A stretch of DNA of 64,000 nucleotides from Haematobia irritans (taxonomy: Eukaryota > Arthropoda > Insecta > Diptera > Muscidae). A model generated the notes under the pieces. The model saw only the letters and a list, made by a program, of their open reading frames with translations. It made no database searches and was not told the DNA's origin. The stretch lies in assembly GCF_050003625.1 (NCBI RefSeq), contig NC_134398.1:115172145-115236144 (forward strand), written 5' to 3'. The position numbers and the translations under genes were made by a program. Positions 1-11,546 of the stretch are shown one piece after another. Positions within the stretch are counted from its first letter, which is position 1. Every line of letters begins with the position of its first letter.

Positions 1-451
1 TTGTTATTCTGAAATTAAATATTTGTTTTTTACATTAAAAATATTAAATTGGTTTCCAAAAATATTTGATTAAAGTAATATAAACATAAGATATTAAAAA
101 CCTGTAATTTTGATAATAAAAAGGTCATAAAAATGTAAATATTCTAGTGATAAGAAAGCCTATTTTTAAAAGAAAACTTACCACTTCTCTATTAAATTAT
201 ACGCTGAGGAGAAATATAAAAATATGCCCGAATCCATCTTTGGGTTGCTCTGAAATTAATTTTTTTTTTTTAACATTAAACTGGTTTCAAAAAATAATAA
301 TAATAATAATTAGCAAATAATGATATAAATAAAAAAATATCCTTTTTACAAGAAAACCACATTTTAAAAAGAATACTTACCAATTATATTAAACTATACG
401 CTGAGGTGTAAAAAACAATTTTCCAAATTCATCTCGAGTTACTCTGAAATT
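1..451 (-). repeat. Exon-like cassettes of family A, copy A1
   Basis: On the minus strand, tandem degenerate units each begin after a pyrimidine tract plus CAG and end before GTAAG. Two full units can be read, at about 180-252 and 370-445, with part of a third at the left edge. They match the units at 39506-40175. The second unit here contains the CTCAGCGTATAATTTAATAG core. Whether they are spliced is inference. Confidence 0.6.
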
Positions 452-657
452 GAATATATATTTTTTTTACATTGAATAATAAAAATTAAATCAGATACAA
501 CAATTTCAATATACTTTCCATTTCAGCATTTTTTCCTAAATATTGAACATTCTTAATAACTTTTTTCTAAGCTACCGATCATCACTTCGCCATCGTACAT
601 CTCATCGCTAAAATATTAATAACTTTCATTTCAAAGTTTTAATAAACAAACCAGGGA

Positions 658-800
658 TCCGGAGCGGAGCGGAGCGGAGCGTGGAGCGGAGCGGAGCAAG
701 CCCTTTTTTTGCCGGAGCGGGAGCGGAGCGGGAGCGGCATTTCTAAAATCCGGAGCGGAGCGGGAGCGGAGCGGTTTCCAAATGAAAAACCGCTCCGCTC
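658..800. repeat. GGAGC/GAGCG simple repeat, left subterminal
   Basis: Tandem GGAGC units with interruptions form the left subterminal region of the hAT element. An inverted counterpart lies at 3233-3365. The frames crossing it encode only Arg/Ser/Ala-Pro repeats and are not genes. Confidence 0.9.
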
Positions 801-1133
801 CGAATAAAATATTACTTGAATGAAATGTGTAACTTTGAAATTACACTGTGTAGCTAATTTCAAATTTAGTTAGTACTTAGCGTAGTGTGAGTAAACGTTT
901 AAAATGTACGATATGTATTTTTGTACGTACGTACATTGGGGAAAACACAACGTGTTTTTTAGTAATTGTTTTCAAAAACGGCAAATGTCAAAATATATAT
1001 CTAGTATGTGTTGTAAAAGTAACAACAGTACTTTCGATCAATTTAATCCCGTATTACTACAAAGATGTTTGTAATGAACGTCAAATAAATGCAATTAAAC
1101 GATCTTATTTATATTTAATTTTTTAGTTTTCTA

Positions 1134-1744
1134 CACTGAAAAAAATATTGTCGTGAAGTCAAAGATTCCATGTCCTTAGAATAAGAATGCAAATTTTGCT
1201 TAACATGGAAGACGCATTTCTCTAAAATAAAGTTTTTTTTCTTGTCCAAAAGGCAATAAACTTTTGAATGAAGTTGTAATGTCCTTATAATTAAGTGATT
1301 TTACTTAAAAATGTGTATCATAACATGAAAGATACAATTTTTAAGGTAAGGTCAAAAAAAAAAATAAAATTGTCTTTAAATTTGTTTCCTTTTTGCATCT
1401 TGCCTACAAAGAAAAAATCGTTAAAAAATAAGACATGTTTTTCAACAATTTATTTTAAAGACGCTTTTTACTTGAAACATAGCATAATTTCTACTGGAAG
1501 TCGAGTCTTAATATGGAAAAAAATAACTCGTTAACTCGTTTTTAAAGGATTTTGATAACAACTGACGAAAAAATCTAAAAAAAAATAAAAATTAACATTT
1601 GCTTCCTAGAACCCCCAAATTTAAAAAAGAATTACGTCTTTAAAGTATCCTTACTTGTATTCTCCGCTTCTTTGGCTCGGAATTAATACCCAAACTGTTA
1701 AAGTAAAGACAAAATCGTTGGAACCGGGCATGCTTTTTTTCATT
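1134..1744 (+). mobile_element. Family C small CAC-terminal element
   Basis: This starts CACTGAAAAAAATATTG after TA and aligns, inverted, with the better-bounded copy at 19106-19694. Shared landmarks include a phrase around 1660-1690 (CCGCTTCTTTGGCTCGGAAT). The right end has decayed. It is non-coding. Confidence 0.6.
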
Positions 1745-2241
1745 CACATTTGCTTTACTATTGTACTATATCCTAGCATTCTCTTATTTCTGATATTAGT
1801 TCTCGAAAATTTAATTAAAATTATGGCTAGTTTCAATTTTGGTTGAAAAATGTGCGCATATACATTTATTATACAATAAAGGGGAAAATAGCGAAATTAG
1901 GTAACACTAGATCTGAGTAGGAATATTCGTAGGTATACCACGGACTGATGTCGATGGAGGTTGTTGCAAACATAAACATACACACACACATTACAAATAT
2001 AACAAAACCTCTTCTCTACGTCTGTTGCAAAACAAAAAAAACTTTCGGAGAGTAGTTACTTATACTCTGTGTATAGACTTTCAATTCCAATCAGCGTTGC
2101 CGTTTTGGTCCGATCGGACCAAAATTGGTCCAAAAGATTTCTAATTTTTAAATTTAGTCCGATGGTCAGACCAAACAGAATTTGGTCCATTTTGGTCCAT
2201 TTTCATAAATTTGGTTTCTATCACATATTAAATAGTAGATG

Positions 2242-2538
2242 GTGCACCGCAAAGAATATTGTCGGGAGGTCAAATATTTCACATGCTTAAAATACGAATA
2301 CGAATTTTGCTTAGAATAGAAGACGTATTTCTCTGAAAAAAAGTTTTTCCTTGTCTAAAAGTCTCTAAACTTTTCAATGAAGTCTGTTTGTCCTTATAGC
2401 TAAGTGATTCGACATAAAAATGTGTATCCTAACATGAATGCAAATTTCGTTTTAATGAAGTCAAATTGGATTTAATATTTCTGAAAAAATCTTCAAAATT
2501 AATAAAATATTTCAACACATTGTTTTAAAGTCATTATA
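2242..2538 (+). repeat. Family C fragment
   Basis: This begins CACCGCAAAGAATATTGTCG and is similar to the start of the family C copy at 1134. It is truncated at the right where a 153-bp-repeat element begins. Confidence 0.45.
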
Positions 2539-3180
2539 CCCTAAACCACATAGTGGTTAGGGTATAATAAGTTTGATCTGTCAAAAAATGTGCCTACAAG
2601 AAATATTGATTTTAGACCCCATAAAATATATACCGATCGACTCAGAATCACCTCCTGAGTCGATCTAGCGCTTGGCGTCCGTCCGTCCATCCGTCCGTCT
2701 GTCCATGTATTTGTTGTTCACAGGATTTCGGTCGCAATTATTAACCGATTTTGATGAAATTTGGTACAGGGAGTTTTTTTTGGGCACAAGGACGAACGTT
2801 ATTGAATTTGGAAGAAATCGGATCAAATTTAGATATAGCTCCCATATATATGTATTGCCCGATTTCGACAAATGGGGTCACGTTGCACTTTTTTTACTAA
2901 CCGATCGTCGTCAAATTTAGCACAAAATAATCTTCTGTATCACCCTTTAAGTCTGAAAATTTCATCGAAATCGGTTCAGATTTAGATATAGGTCCCATAT
3001 ATATGTATCGCCCGATTTTGTCAAATTAGGTCATAAAACCCTTATTTATCAACCGATCTTACTCAAAGTTGGCGAAATGTAATCTTCTATAGCACTAACT
3101 ATATGTGCAAAAAATCATCGAAATCGGTTCAGATTTAGCTATAGCTCCCATATATGTACCGCCCGATTTTTCTAAATAAA
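2539..3180 (+). repeat. 153-bp-period repeat element (fragment)
   Basis: The left end reads TATACCCTAAACCACATAGTGG, and a GTCCGTCC microsatellite follows at 2678-2705. The motif CCCATATAT recurs at 2841, 2994 and 3147, exactly 153 bp apart. It is a diverged relative of the elements at 4521-8351 and 28017-30067. It is cut off near the GGAGC tract. Confidence 0.65.
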
Positions 3181-3232
3181 ATAAAACTCAATTGAACAAA
3201 TAATACAATGTTTGTACTATAATTTTCTCGAA

Positions 3233-3365
3233 GAGGAGCGGAGCGGAGCGTGGAGCGGAGCGGAGCGATTTTTTTTTTCTCGGAGCGGAGCGAGGAGCGG
3301 AGCGGTTTTTTTTTCTCCGGAGCGGGAGCGGAGCGGAGCGGAGCGGAAAAAATGGACCGCTCCGG
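3233..3365. repeat. GGAGC simple repeat, right subterminal
   Basis: This is the inverted counterpart of the repeat at 658-800, just inside the right end of the hAT element. Confidence 0.9.
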
Positions 3366-3828
3366 ATCCCTGAAACAAACACCAATATATGTTTCAAAAA
3401 CCCAAAATATTCCATACCTTCATATTCCCTTGTTACATACTTGCTAAAATGATGCAACAAAATGATGACGCCAACTATACAACTGAAGCATGCCAAACAA
3501 AACCAAAACATACCTACAACAACAAAAACACATGTGCCTTCATTGAAAACAACACCTCATCCAGACAAATAATAAATAATAACAACCCCACGCTCAGATA
3601 TACACAACATCCCCATCACTCGCTACCATTTCTCATTATTGCATTGCATGCTCTCACTCTCAAAAAATTTCAAGTAACATCATCTTTCCATTAACCACAT
3701 TCCACTTTGCCGAGAAAGATCACTGTACTATGCATTAGTTCATCGCATCTGCTGACAATTTACTCTAAGAATAATATCACTGGTTTAAACTGAAAATGTA
3801 CACTAGATAGGGTCACGGCCTAAAGGTG

Positions 3829-4047
3829 GGTATTAAGTTCGAGTTTTTTCACTAAAGTGAAAACTAAATCAGTAAGAAAAGGCATAAAATTATACATATT
3901 TGTTGCACATTTTATTATAACTTGATGGGGAATAGCCCAGAGCAAGTTTTCACAAAGTTTGTATTCCTTAAAAAGTATTATTAAAGAAAAGTAATCGTGA
4001 AAAAATGGCAGTTTTAGCGGCTAAACTCGAACTTAATACTCACCTTA
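3829..4047. mobile_element. MITE with AAGGTGGGTATTAAG termini
   Basis: The ends are inverted: AGGTGGGTATTAAGTTCGAG on the left and CTCGAACTTAATACTCACCT on the right. It interrupts the left arm of the 3798-8619 element, since the right arm lacks this block. Related half-copies occur at about 5500, 10930-12110 and 50230. Confidence 0.65.
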
Positions 4048-4882
4048 AAGGAAAAAAAAGTTGATGCGGTCACTCCCCAATTTTATAGCATATTCGAAGA
4101 CAATTTCAGAACACCAAAACTATTTTTCCGTGCACCAACCGACCCCCGAAAGCGAAAGTGATTGTTAGAATTTTAATACAGTAGGCTCTCAAATTGTTCT
4201 AGCAAAAACACATGCACTTTGCATAGCGCAGAAAATGCCGTAGTATGTATACAAAGGTACCGTTAGAAATTTACAGATGTGTTCTAAATGTCTTATAAAT
4301 TAAATTCGTAGATGTGAATAACGATGTGCATGTGGTTTCGATCGGACATCATGACAACACAGCAAAAACTATTTGGTGGTGTGTAGGGTGACCTATTGAC
4401 TTTTTAAAATCACTGTAACGTTTTTGTTTATGAATATAAGTAAATACTTCATAAGCAAAAGTTTCATATTTTGTTAACATTTTTATAATGGTGATCAGAA
4501 ATGGACATCAAGCGAAATAAAACAAGTATATACAGCAGTAAATTCGGCCGGGCCGAATTTTAAATACCCACACCCTCAAAAAAAATCGCTTCTTTAACAT
4601 ATGTTCCAAACATATTTTGCAGGAAGCATATATATTATTGGATACTGCCGAAACATTAATATGTTTGTTTTATGTGAACATATTATATGTTTGGAAGCAT
4701 TTTGAGCACAAAAATATTGTATGCTTGGAAGAATTTTTCCCAAAGACGATTGTGCTCATTCCCTAACATACTCGTAATTTTCACTTCCACGAATTTTTTT
4801 AGTTCTTGGCACCTTTTTCTGTAATACAAATAATGTTGAAGAAATTATTCACTTTTATAAATTTTTTAAATTTTACCTCCCG

Positions 4883-4955
4883 TCTGCACGGAGAATCGAA
4901 CCGAGGACCATACAGTTTGTAAGCCAACACACTATCCACTGGGCTACGTAACTGT
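4883..4955 (-). other. tRNA-like sequence in B1 (minus)
   Basis: On the minus strand, box A TAGCCCAGTGG (4937-4947) and box B GGTTCGATTCT (about 4892-4902) lie 35-45 bp apart, as in tRNA genes. This fits an internal Pol III promoter of tRNA origin. I do not call it a functional tRNA, because it recurs only inside this repeat family and its arms pair poorly by eye. Confidence 0.65.
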
Positions 4956-5067
4956 TATAGTCACCAGCAAATAATTATCGTTATAAGTTACATTTATATA
5001 GCATAGTTTGCAGCGCCCACGAGCCCATGCAAACATAACATTATTTAACAGAAACATACATTTGTTT

Positions 5068-5138
5068 GCCACGTGGAGCAGTGGTTAGCATGTCTGCCTT
5101 GCATGCAAAGGGTCGTGGGTTCAATCCCTGCTCCGACC
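5068..5138 (+). other. tRNA-like sequence in B1 (plus)
   Basis: Box A TGGAGCAGTGG (5074-5084) and box B GGTTCAATCCC (5118-5128) form a second tRNA-like block. It is transcribed away from the block at 4883-4955. Confidence 0.65.
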
Positions 5139-6818
5139 GAACACTTTTTTTAATTTAACTTTAAAACTTTGAAATGTGGGTTATTAAAGATTTATAGTCA
5201 GTAACAGTGCTTGATATAAACGAAATTGACTGATTTTTGGATAAAATATTATTTTTTTAAAGCAAAAATAACAATTTTGTAACAAAAAACTGTTTTTGGT
5301 ACAAAACTTTAAAATTTGGTATTCAAAAACTCTAACAAAAGAAGAACGTGGAGTCGAGTATAAACATACATAAGTAATTTTATAATATAAACATAAATTT
5401 ATTTAGGCGTGAACAATTTTTTACTAGCATTTAACACCATCGCTCTAAAATGCCTTTTATTTTTCGTTAATAATTCATTTTAAAGAAAATAAACTTTTTA
5501 AATTGTTTTAGCTGCAAAACTCGAACTTAATGCCCGCTTTTATATTTGAAGGTGTCCGTCAACTCCTCGTGGACTACTTATTAATAAAGAGGAACTAAAC
5601 TTTGTTTTTATATATTTTACTGTGTAATTTTTCACTATTTCCTCCTTATTTTATTTTACTATCCCAACTCTAAAAAGAGTATAGTGCCCTTTCGTTATTT
5701 TTATGAAGACCCCTGATTTCTTTTAACGAACCAAGAAAAAAATTGTGCCCATAATGCCAAAATGATAAACAAAACACATGTCCACACATACATAAAATGC
5801 TGCTCTCAAGGCGAAAACATATGCTGTTTGTTTTTCAAATGTCTATTCTCTTGGTTCCGAATGTCCATTCTCTTTATTCAAATTAAATAATATTTAGACT
5901 TAAGCATATCAAATTTTTGGCCTTATCATAAAACAGTTTTCCGAAACAACATACAACATTCTTTCGCTGTGTTATGTTGATATCTTTTGTCAACTCTCCC
6001 GGTTCCCATCTCTATTTCTTTCTCTATACTCTCTCTGTCGCTTTGAATAAAATATCACAACATATGTATGTTTAGTCGAAATTTGTAAATTTATATATGT
6101 TTGCATTCACACATATGATTTTTATGAAACATTCATGCCCCAAACATAATATATTCTAACATATTAACATAGATGTCCCAAACATTTAGTGTTAGTTTAG
6201 GAACATTACATGTTTGCACTTAAATATATTGTGTTTTAAAATTGTACCCGAAACACATTTTGTTTATATCGGAACATATGAAAAACATATTTTTCTAAGA
6301 GTGCACCACCATGAATCAAGTATAATAGTTTACTATGAAAACACTTGGTCCTTGTGGGTTACTTGATAATATATAGAATTGTAGGGGGTTTGATGACAAA
6401 TCTTCTTCCAAACGAGCCAGCTCCCGAAGACAAACTTTAAAGATTCTACCTATGAAGACCAGATAAGATTCTGGATTTATGAGAACCAATTTTGTTAGAG
6501 TTTTAGAGAAAATATAAACATGTCGTGTATATATTGAAATTACGCCTTGATTTAAAATCTTAAATCTGTAGATTTTTCCGCATTTATTTAAATACGATGA
6601 GTAAAATCTGGAACTTTTACTTTCAGTTTGAAGCAATTTTCATGATCAGTGCGCCTGCTATACCCTGAAAGAAGTGTATTCTTTTTTGAGAAACGTAATT
6701 TTAGACAAGCAAAGTTTCCTTTTGACACAAATTTTAGAGACAATCGTTGAATAAACGAAAACACTTTATAATTTTATTATAGATTACTAGAAGCCCAAGA
6801 AATAGAGCCGGGAGCTCG

Positions 6819-8081
6819 GTGTATATGGGGGCTATACCAAAACATGGACCGATGGGCACCATTTTCGGCACACCTTTTTATGGTCCCAAAAGAACTCTAG
6901 ATTTTCAATTTCAGGAAAATCGGATAGAAAATATAGTTTCTAGAAGCCCAAGAAGCAAAATCGGGATATCAGTCTCTATGGGGGCTATATCAAAACATGT
7001 AACGATGAGCACCATTTTCGGCACACCTTTTTATGGTCCTCAAATACCTCTATATTTCCAATTTCAGGCAAATTGGATAAAAACTACGGTTTTTATAGGC
7101 CCAAGACTCCAAATCGGGAGGTTGGTTTATATGGGGGCTATATCAAAACATGGACCGATTCGGACCGTTTTCGACACACCTCTTTATGGTCCCAAAATAC
7201 CTATAGATTTTCAATTTCAGACAAATCGGATAGAAAATACTGTTTCTAGACGCCTAAGAAGCAAAATCGGGAGATCGGTCTATATGGGGGCTATACTAAA
7301 ACATGGACCGATACGGACCATTTTCGACACACCTCTTTATGGTCCCAAAATACCTCTAGATTTCCAATTTCAGGCAAATCTGATAATAACTACGGTTTTT
7401 ATAGGCCCAAGACTCCAAATCGGGAGGTTGGTTTATATGGGGGCTATATCAAAACATGGACCGATTCGGACCGTTTTCGACACACCTCTTTATGGTCCCA
7501 AAATACCTCTAGATTTTCAAGTTCATACAAATCGGATAGAAAATACTGTTTCTAGACGTGTAAGAAGCAAAATGGGGAGATCGGTCTATACGGGGGCTAT
7601 ACCAAAACATGGACCGATATGGACCATTTTCGACACACCTCTTTATAGTCCCACAATATCTCTAGATTTCCAATTTCAGGCAAATCGGATGGTAAATATA
7701 GTTTCTAGACGCCCAAGAAGCAAAATCGGGAGATCGGTCTATATGGGGGCTATATCAAAACATGGACCGATACGAACGATTTTCGACACACCTCCTTATG
7801 GTCCTAAAATACCTCTAGATTTTCAATTTCAGACAAATCGGATAGAAAATACTGTTTCTAGACGCCTAAGAAGCAAAATCGGGAGATCGGTCTATATGGG
7901 GGCTATACTAAAACATGGACCGATACGGACCATTTTCGACACACCTCTTTATGGTCCCAAAATACCTCTAGATTTCCAATTTCAGGCAAATCTGATAATA
8001 ACTACGGTTTTTATAGGCCCAAGACCCCAAATCGGGAGGTCGGTTTATATGGGGACTATATCAAAACTTGGACCGATATAG
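6819..8081 (+). repeat. Eight 153-bp units forming a 420-codon open frame
   Basis: Eight full units of 51 codons each begin MGAI.KHGPI and end ..IG.SVY, followed by a partial ninth. The frame stays open because the unit length is divisible by three and in-frame stops are absent. Units alternate irregularly between an SRR..SKIG type and a VFIGP.LQIG type, which suggests duplication of multi-unit blocks. There is no signal peptide, transmembrane segment or known domain. The start is arbitrary (GTG/ATG at the first unit). I treat it as a tandem repeat, not a proven gene, although the same 51-codon unit recurs in diverged families. Confidence 0.7.
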
Positions 8082-8159
8082 TCCATCTTCGAACTTGACC
8101 TGCCTGCAAACAAAAAACTAATCTGTGCCAAATTTCGGGACGATAGCGCCATTATTGAA

Positions 8160-8177
8160 GGCTGTAGCGTGATTACA

Positions 8178-8215
<38 letters not shown>

Positions 8216-8230
8216 GGACAGACGGACATG
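8160..8230 (+). repeat. CAGA/GACG microsatellite
   Basis: Tandem CAGA then GACG units close the 153-bp array. The same position is occupied by GACG or GTCC runs in the related elements. Confidence 0.9.
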
Positions 8231-8613
8231 CTTATATCGTCTTAGAATTTCTCCCTGATCAAGAATATATATACTTTATATAGTCGGAAATCGATATTTC
8301 GATTTGTTACAAACGGAATGACAAACTTATTATACCCCCGTCACCATTTTATGGTGGTGGGTATAAAAATTAAAAATCAAATATGACGTCGGAGTCAAAA
8401 ATTACCAATGCACGAAATATAGCCCCTGATCAACCACGAACAACGATATGCGTTTCTTTTCGATCGGACTTCAAATGACGACACAGCACAATAAATTGTA
8501 TTTCGGGGGTCGTAGGGTGCACGGAAAAAAAATTTGGTGTTCTGAAATTGTCTTCTAATATGCTACAAAACTGGGCGGTGACCACATCAACTTTTTTTCG
8601 TGACCCTATCTAA

Positions 8614-9089
8614 TGTACACTTGATGAGAGTCCACTTTTCTTATGCATTTTGACTTGATGGACTTATAACTTTGCCATTTTTCGATCGTTTTTCTTCTAG
8701 TTGGTCTTACTTACGTTAGAGTATCATCTATACGACCATGGAGAGAAAAAAATGTTTTGAATGGTTTATACTTTTCTGGCGGAAAAGATCCATTGTAAAA
8801 TACGTTTTTTTTTTTTGAAACTTTGGCATTTTCGCATCGATATTTAATTAACTTATCACAGATTTAATTATACACGATTATTCATCATCTTAATACCTTT
8901 CATTTAAGTACCAACAACGATATGATCGGACATTTCTAACTCGAGATATAATTTGTTTAGTGAAAAAAGAGCAAAAAACTAACAAAAACGGGATATCTCA
9001 AAAACTGTTCCATATAACAAAATTTTAAAAAAAAATTTTCGAATTCAGCAGATCAAAAATACATAAAGTTGCCTCTCATCAAGTGTACA
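8614..9089. mobile_element. MITE with TGTACACTTGATGAGAG ends
   Basis: A perfect 17-bp inverted repeat, TGTACACTTGATGAGAG, bounds 476 bp of non-coding AT-rich sequence. It abuts the right arm of the 3798-8619 element, and the shared TGTACA makes the exact junction ambiguous. Confidence 0.65.
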
Positions 9090-9752
9090 TACATTTTTTT
9101 GTAAACTAGTGTATTCGTAAAGGCACATCAGTTTATGAACTATGAAACGTTTAACTTAAAATTAGCAAAAACTTCACGAAATGTTATCAACCCATTTTTG
9201 ACAAAATGTCTATAAATTTAATTACATGTGAACTAAAAATATTTCATTGAGAAATGTTGTACCAACTATTATTATTTATAGGAATTGCCAGTAAGAAATT
9301 GCTTTCCGTTCAATTTTCGTAAAAAAATATTTTCTCATACAAAAAATCTTATAGTAAATTGCACTTATTTTTTAGAAAGAACTTTACATGTAACAAGTAG
9401 TTTTATAGTAGGACAAAAGAATTTTAAACTACCAGTTAAGAAAATTTTTAAGGAAATTTCCATCGTATTTTGTAGGCTATGAACTAAACGATTGCTACTT
9501 AAAATTTTTAAAATTTCCGTTTAATTCTAATTAATTTTCGTTGAAGATACGAAAAATGAACTAAAATTCTGGAAAATTCTTGTAATAAATTATTGTAAAA
9601 ATCTGCTTAAATTTACGAGATATTTTTTTGTGTGTTGATTTAATAATTTTCACAGAGAGTAGATATAACATGCTACCAAAGTGTGCCGAATTCAGTTCAA
9701 TTTAGATAAATGCCCATATACAATATTCTGCCGGTGAAGGCAAATATGGTTA

Positions 9753-10771
9753 CACTGAAAAAAGTTCCGTAGTTAAACCAACGCTAAATTTAACTTATTT
9801 TTATAGCAAAAAATTATTTGTGTGTAGTTAAATTTTATTGTTTTTTTCGAAATTTTCTACAGCCCAATGAAACTTTCCTTTTGTTAAGTATATCTCAAAT
9901 ATTTTATGAAGTAAACATGGGTATAAATGACCGTACATTAAAAAGTACAGCAGGGCATCAATTTTTCCTGGTTTTAACAACGCTTTGTGGAAATTTCAAA
10001 ATGTGGAGTATAATTTAGTTTAATTTTCGCAAATATGGCCCCATCTAAACTTAAACCGCACACTAGATATGTTAGTGTTTTCAAGACGTCAGATATCACT
10101 TTTGATATCTGTAATAACGGATCGCTGCCTGATAGGCGAGTTTGCAAAAACTATTGGCGCGAAGTATAATGACTACTGCATGGGCTGTCATAATGCGGAG
10201 GAAAAGGAATCAAACACCTCTTGTGTGAGTGTCCTGCATTTTTTGTAAGTCCTAAGCGAATTTTGGGAGCATACAGTTTTAAATTACTGGCGGACCTAGA
10301 AAATGTAAACTTAAGCAGTCTGCTAATGGTTTTGGAAGAATCTGGTTGTTGCAGCAGAAGAAAATAATTGAGTAGGTTCAGCAGTTAAAACTAGAAGCGC
10401 CCATATGTATTAGGTACAAAGGACTGAATAGTCTCTTGGCTGAAAAACCATTACCCTTTGTATACAAGACGAGTCATTGCACAACGCTGGCTCCCGTGCA
10501 AGTCGCACGTCGATGAATTTCCATTTACAAAATCTGAACCTACCAAATTTAAAATATACAAATATAAAGAAATAATGAACTATGTTGTGAGAACTACGAA
10601 TTTAGTAAACCTTTATGCTTCATTTCATAGTTTTTCCCCGTTTTTAGTTAATTTAACTAACGCACGCAAAAAAATTATTAGAGTAAAGGAAACTTTCTCC
10701 ATATAATTCCATCAACAAAAATAAAGTTAAATTGGCTTTAGTGAAATAGAGAGTTCAATTTTTTTTGAGTG
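9753..10771. mobile_element. CAC-terminal element carrying a LINE fragment
   Basis: The ends are CACTGAAAAAAG and TTTTTTTTGAGTG. TA flanks both sides (9751-9752 and 10772-10773). The interior includes a 3' LINE fragment at 10028-10440. No transposase is seen. The ends look like those of families A to C. Confidence 0.65.
10028..10440 (+). pseudogene. LINE 3' fragment (RNase H-LINE tail)
   Basis: This stretch is similar, on the opposite strand, to 63040-63450. The shared region codes the C-terminal cysteine motif of the LINE frame (DYCMGCHNAEEKES...CECPAF in disrupted frames) and ends with the LINE 3' untranslated region. Frameshifts and a missing tail show it is a dead fragment. Confidence 0.75.
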
Positions 10772-11289
10772 TAAAAAATAACGAAGAGACACGATAGTCT
10801 TTTTAGAGTTGGGACAGTAAAATGAGAAAAAGGAGGAAACAGTGAAAAATTAAACAGTAAAATGTATAAAAGTTTACTTCCTCTTTATTAATAAGTAGTC
10901 CAAGAGGGGTTGACGGACACTTTCAAAAATAAAAGCGGGCATTAAGTTCGAGTTTTTTCATTTTACACGCAAAAAAATAATTCTTTCCTCCCAAACGAAA
11001 TTTTAGACAAACAAAGTTCGTTTCTCATTCGCTTTTCGCTGTAAGGAAGTGTATTTGGAAGAAAAGTATATACTTTTTGTGATAAACGTTTATTCTTTTC
11101 CAGGATGTAAAAACAATTTCATAAAGACTAGCTCAAAAAAAAACATTATTTTCTTGCTAATTGCATTGTCCCTCACATCTTTCTCACATCCACGAGGATT
11201 TTTAGTTCTTAACACCTTTTCCTGTAATACCAACAATGTAGAAGAAATTATACGATTTTATAAATTTTTAAAATTTTTTTTACCTTTCG

Positions 11290-11360
11290 CCTGGACGGAG
11301 AATCGAACCGCGGACCATGCACATTGTAAGCCAACACACTAACCACTGAGCTATGTACCT
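11290..11360 (-). other. tRNA-like sequence (minus)
   Basis: Box A TAGCTCAGTGG (11343-11353) and box B GGTTCGATTCTC (11298-11309) are on the minus strand. It is paired with the plus-strand block at 11475. Confidence 0.65.
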
Positions 11361-11474
11361 GTTATGGTCATCAATAGAAAAATATCCATATAAGTTATAT
11401 TTATATAGCATAGCTTGCGGCGCCCACGAACCGAATAAACAAAGTTTATTTAACAGAAACAAACATTTAGTTTG

Positions 11475-11546
11475 GCACCGTGGAGCAGTGGTAGCTACGT
11501 CCGACTCTCATGCCAAGGGTCGTGGGTTCGATCCCTGCTTCGGCCA
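11475..11546 (+). other. tRNA-like sequence (plus)
   Basis: Box A TGGAGCAGTGG (11481-11491) and box B GGTTCGATCCC (11525-11535) are near-consensus. This is the divergent partner of 11290-11360. Confidence 0.65.

Larger units (their letters stand above)
652..3372. mobile_element. Non-autonomous hAT element with GGAGC-rich ends
   Basis: The element starts CAGGGATCCGGAGCGG and ends with the inverted complement, CCGCTCCGGATCCCTG with small differences. It is flanked on both sides by the same 8 bp, AAACAAAC (644-651 and 3373-3380). An 8-bp duplication with CAG-type termini is the hAT signature. The interrupted host sequence can be recognised because family A copy A4 is continuous at the matching place (about 40370). 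No transposase frame is visible, and the interior is filled with other repeats. Confidence 0.85.
4571..6303. mobile_element. Family B twin-tRNA element, copy B1
   Basis: This starts CACCCTCAAAAAAAAT and ends ATTTTTCTAAGAGTG, which are imperfect inverted ends. It lies between CA dinucleotides (4569-4570 and 6304-6305). The uninterrupted flank would read ATACCCACCACCATG, as expected for the surrounding element, so a 2-bp duplication is supported. It carries two divergent tRNA-like sequences and no protein-coding frame. Other copies are at 10774-16949 and 49439-59192. Confidence 0.75.
4521..8351 (+). mobile_element. 153-bp-repeat element (with nested insertion)
   Basis: The 5' end contains a CAAGTATATAC stretch, then a palindromic GGCCGGGCCGAA, then ATACCCACCACCATG. 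The last of these is split by a twin-tRNA element at 4571-6303. The body is a tandem array of 153-bp units (6825-8081). After it come a (CAGA)n/(GACG)n microsatellite and a conserved tail ending TATACCCCCGTCACC...GGTGGTGGGTATAAA. The same ends frame the elements at 24285, 28017, 34303 and 42524. The mobilisation mechanism is unknown to me, and no enzyme is encoded. Confidence 0.7.
3798..8619. mobile_element. TIR element with about 135-bp inverted ends
   Basis: The left arm starts TGTACACTAGATAGGGTCACG. The right arm ends with the near-complement at 8599-8619. Once a MITE inserted in the left arm is removed, the arms match for about 135 bp, including the phrases around 4047-4140 and 8505-8600. 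The flanking bases allow a TA duplication. The interior is taken up by a 153-bp-repeat element and a twin-tRNA element. No transposase is visible. Confidence 0.6.
1..9632 (-). mobile_element. Family A CAC-terminal element, copy A1 (interrupted)
   Basis: This copy runs off the left edge of the window. Bases 1-651, 3373-about 3795 and about 9122-9632 align in order with the intact copy at 38653-41354. The gaps between them are later insertions: a hAT element at 652-3372 and a block at 3798-9089. The right end reads as a T-run followed by GTG, like the other copies, and is followed by TG, the likely 2-bp target duplication. Strand is given as minus because the exon-like cassettes inside read that way. 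No transposase is visible, so the copy is non-autonomous. The superfamily is not certain. Confidence 0.75.

Noticed and set aside
887..1126. 79-codon plus-strand frame
   Set aside because: It is AT-rich, has no domain, lies inside a non-autonomous hAT element, and its length is expected by chance.
4883..5138. Functional tRNA genes
   Set aside because: Boxes A and B are good, but the blocks recur only inside repeat copies, diverge between them, and do not fold convincingly by eye.
6819..8081. 420-codon open frame as a host gene
   Set aside because: It consists only of tandem 153-bp units inside a repeat element, and related arrays contain stops and frame breaks.
8160..8230. CRISPR-like short repeats
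   Set aside because: They are 4-bp microsatellites without spacers, in a eukaryotic repeat.
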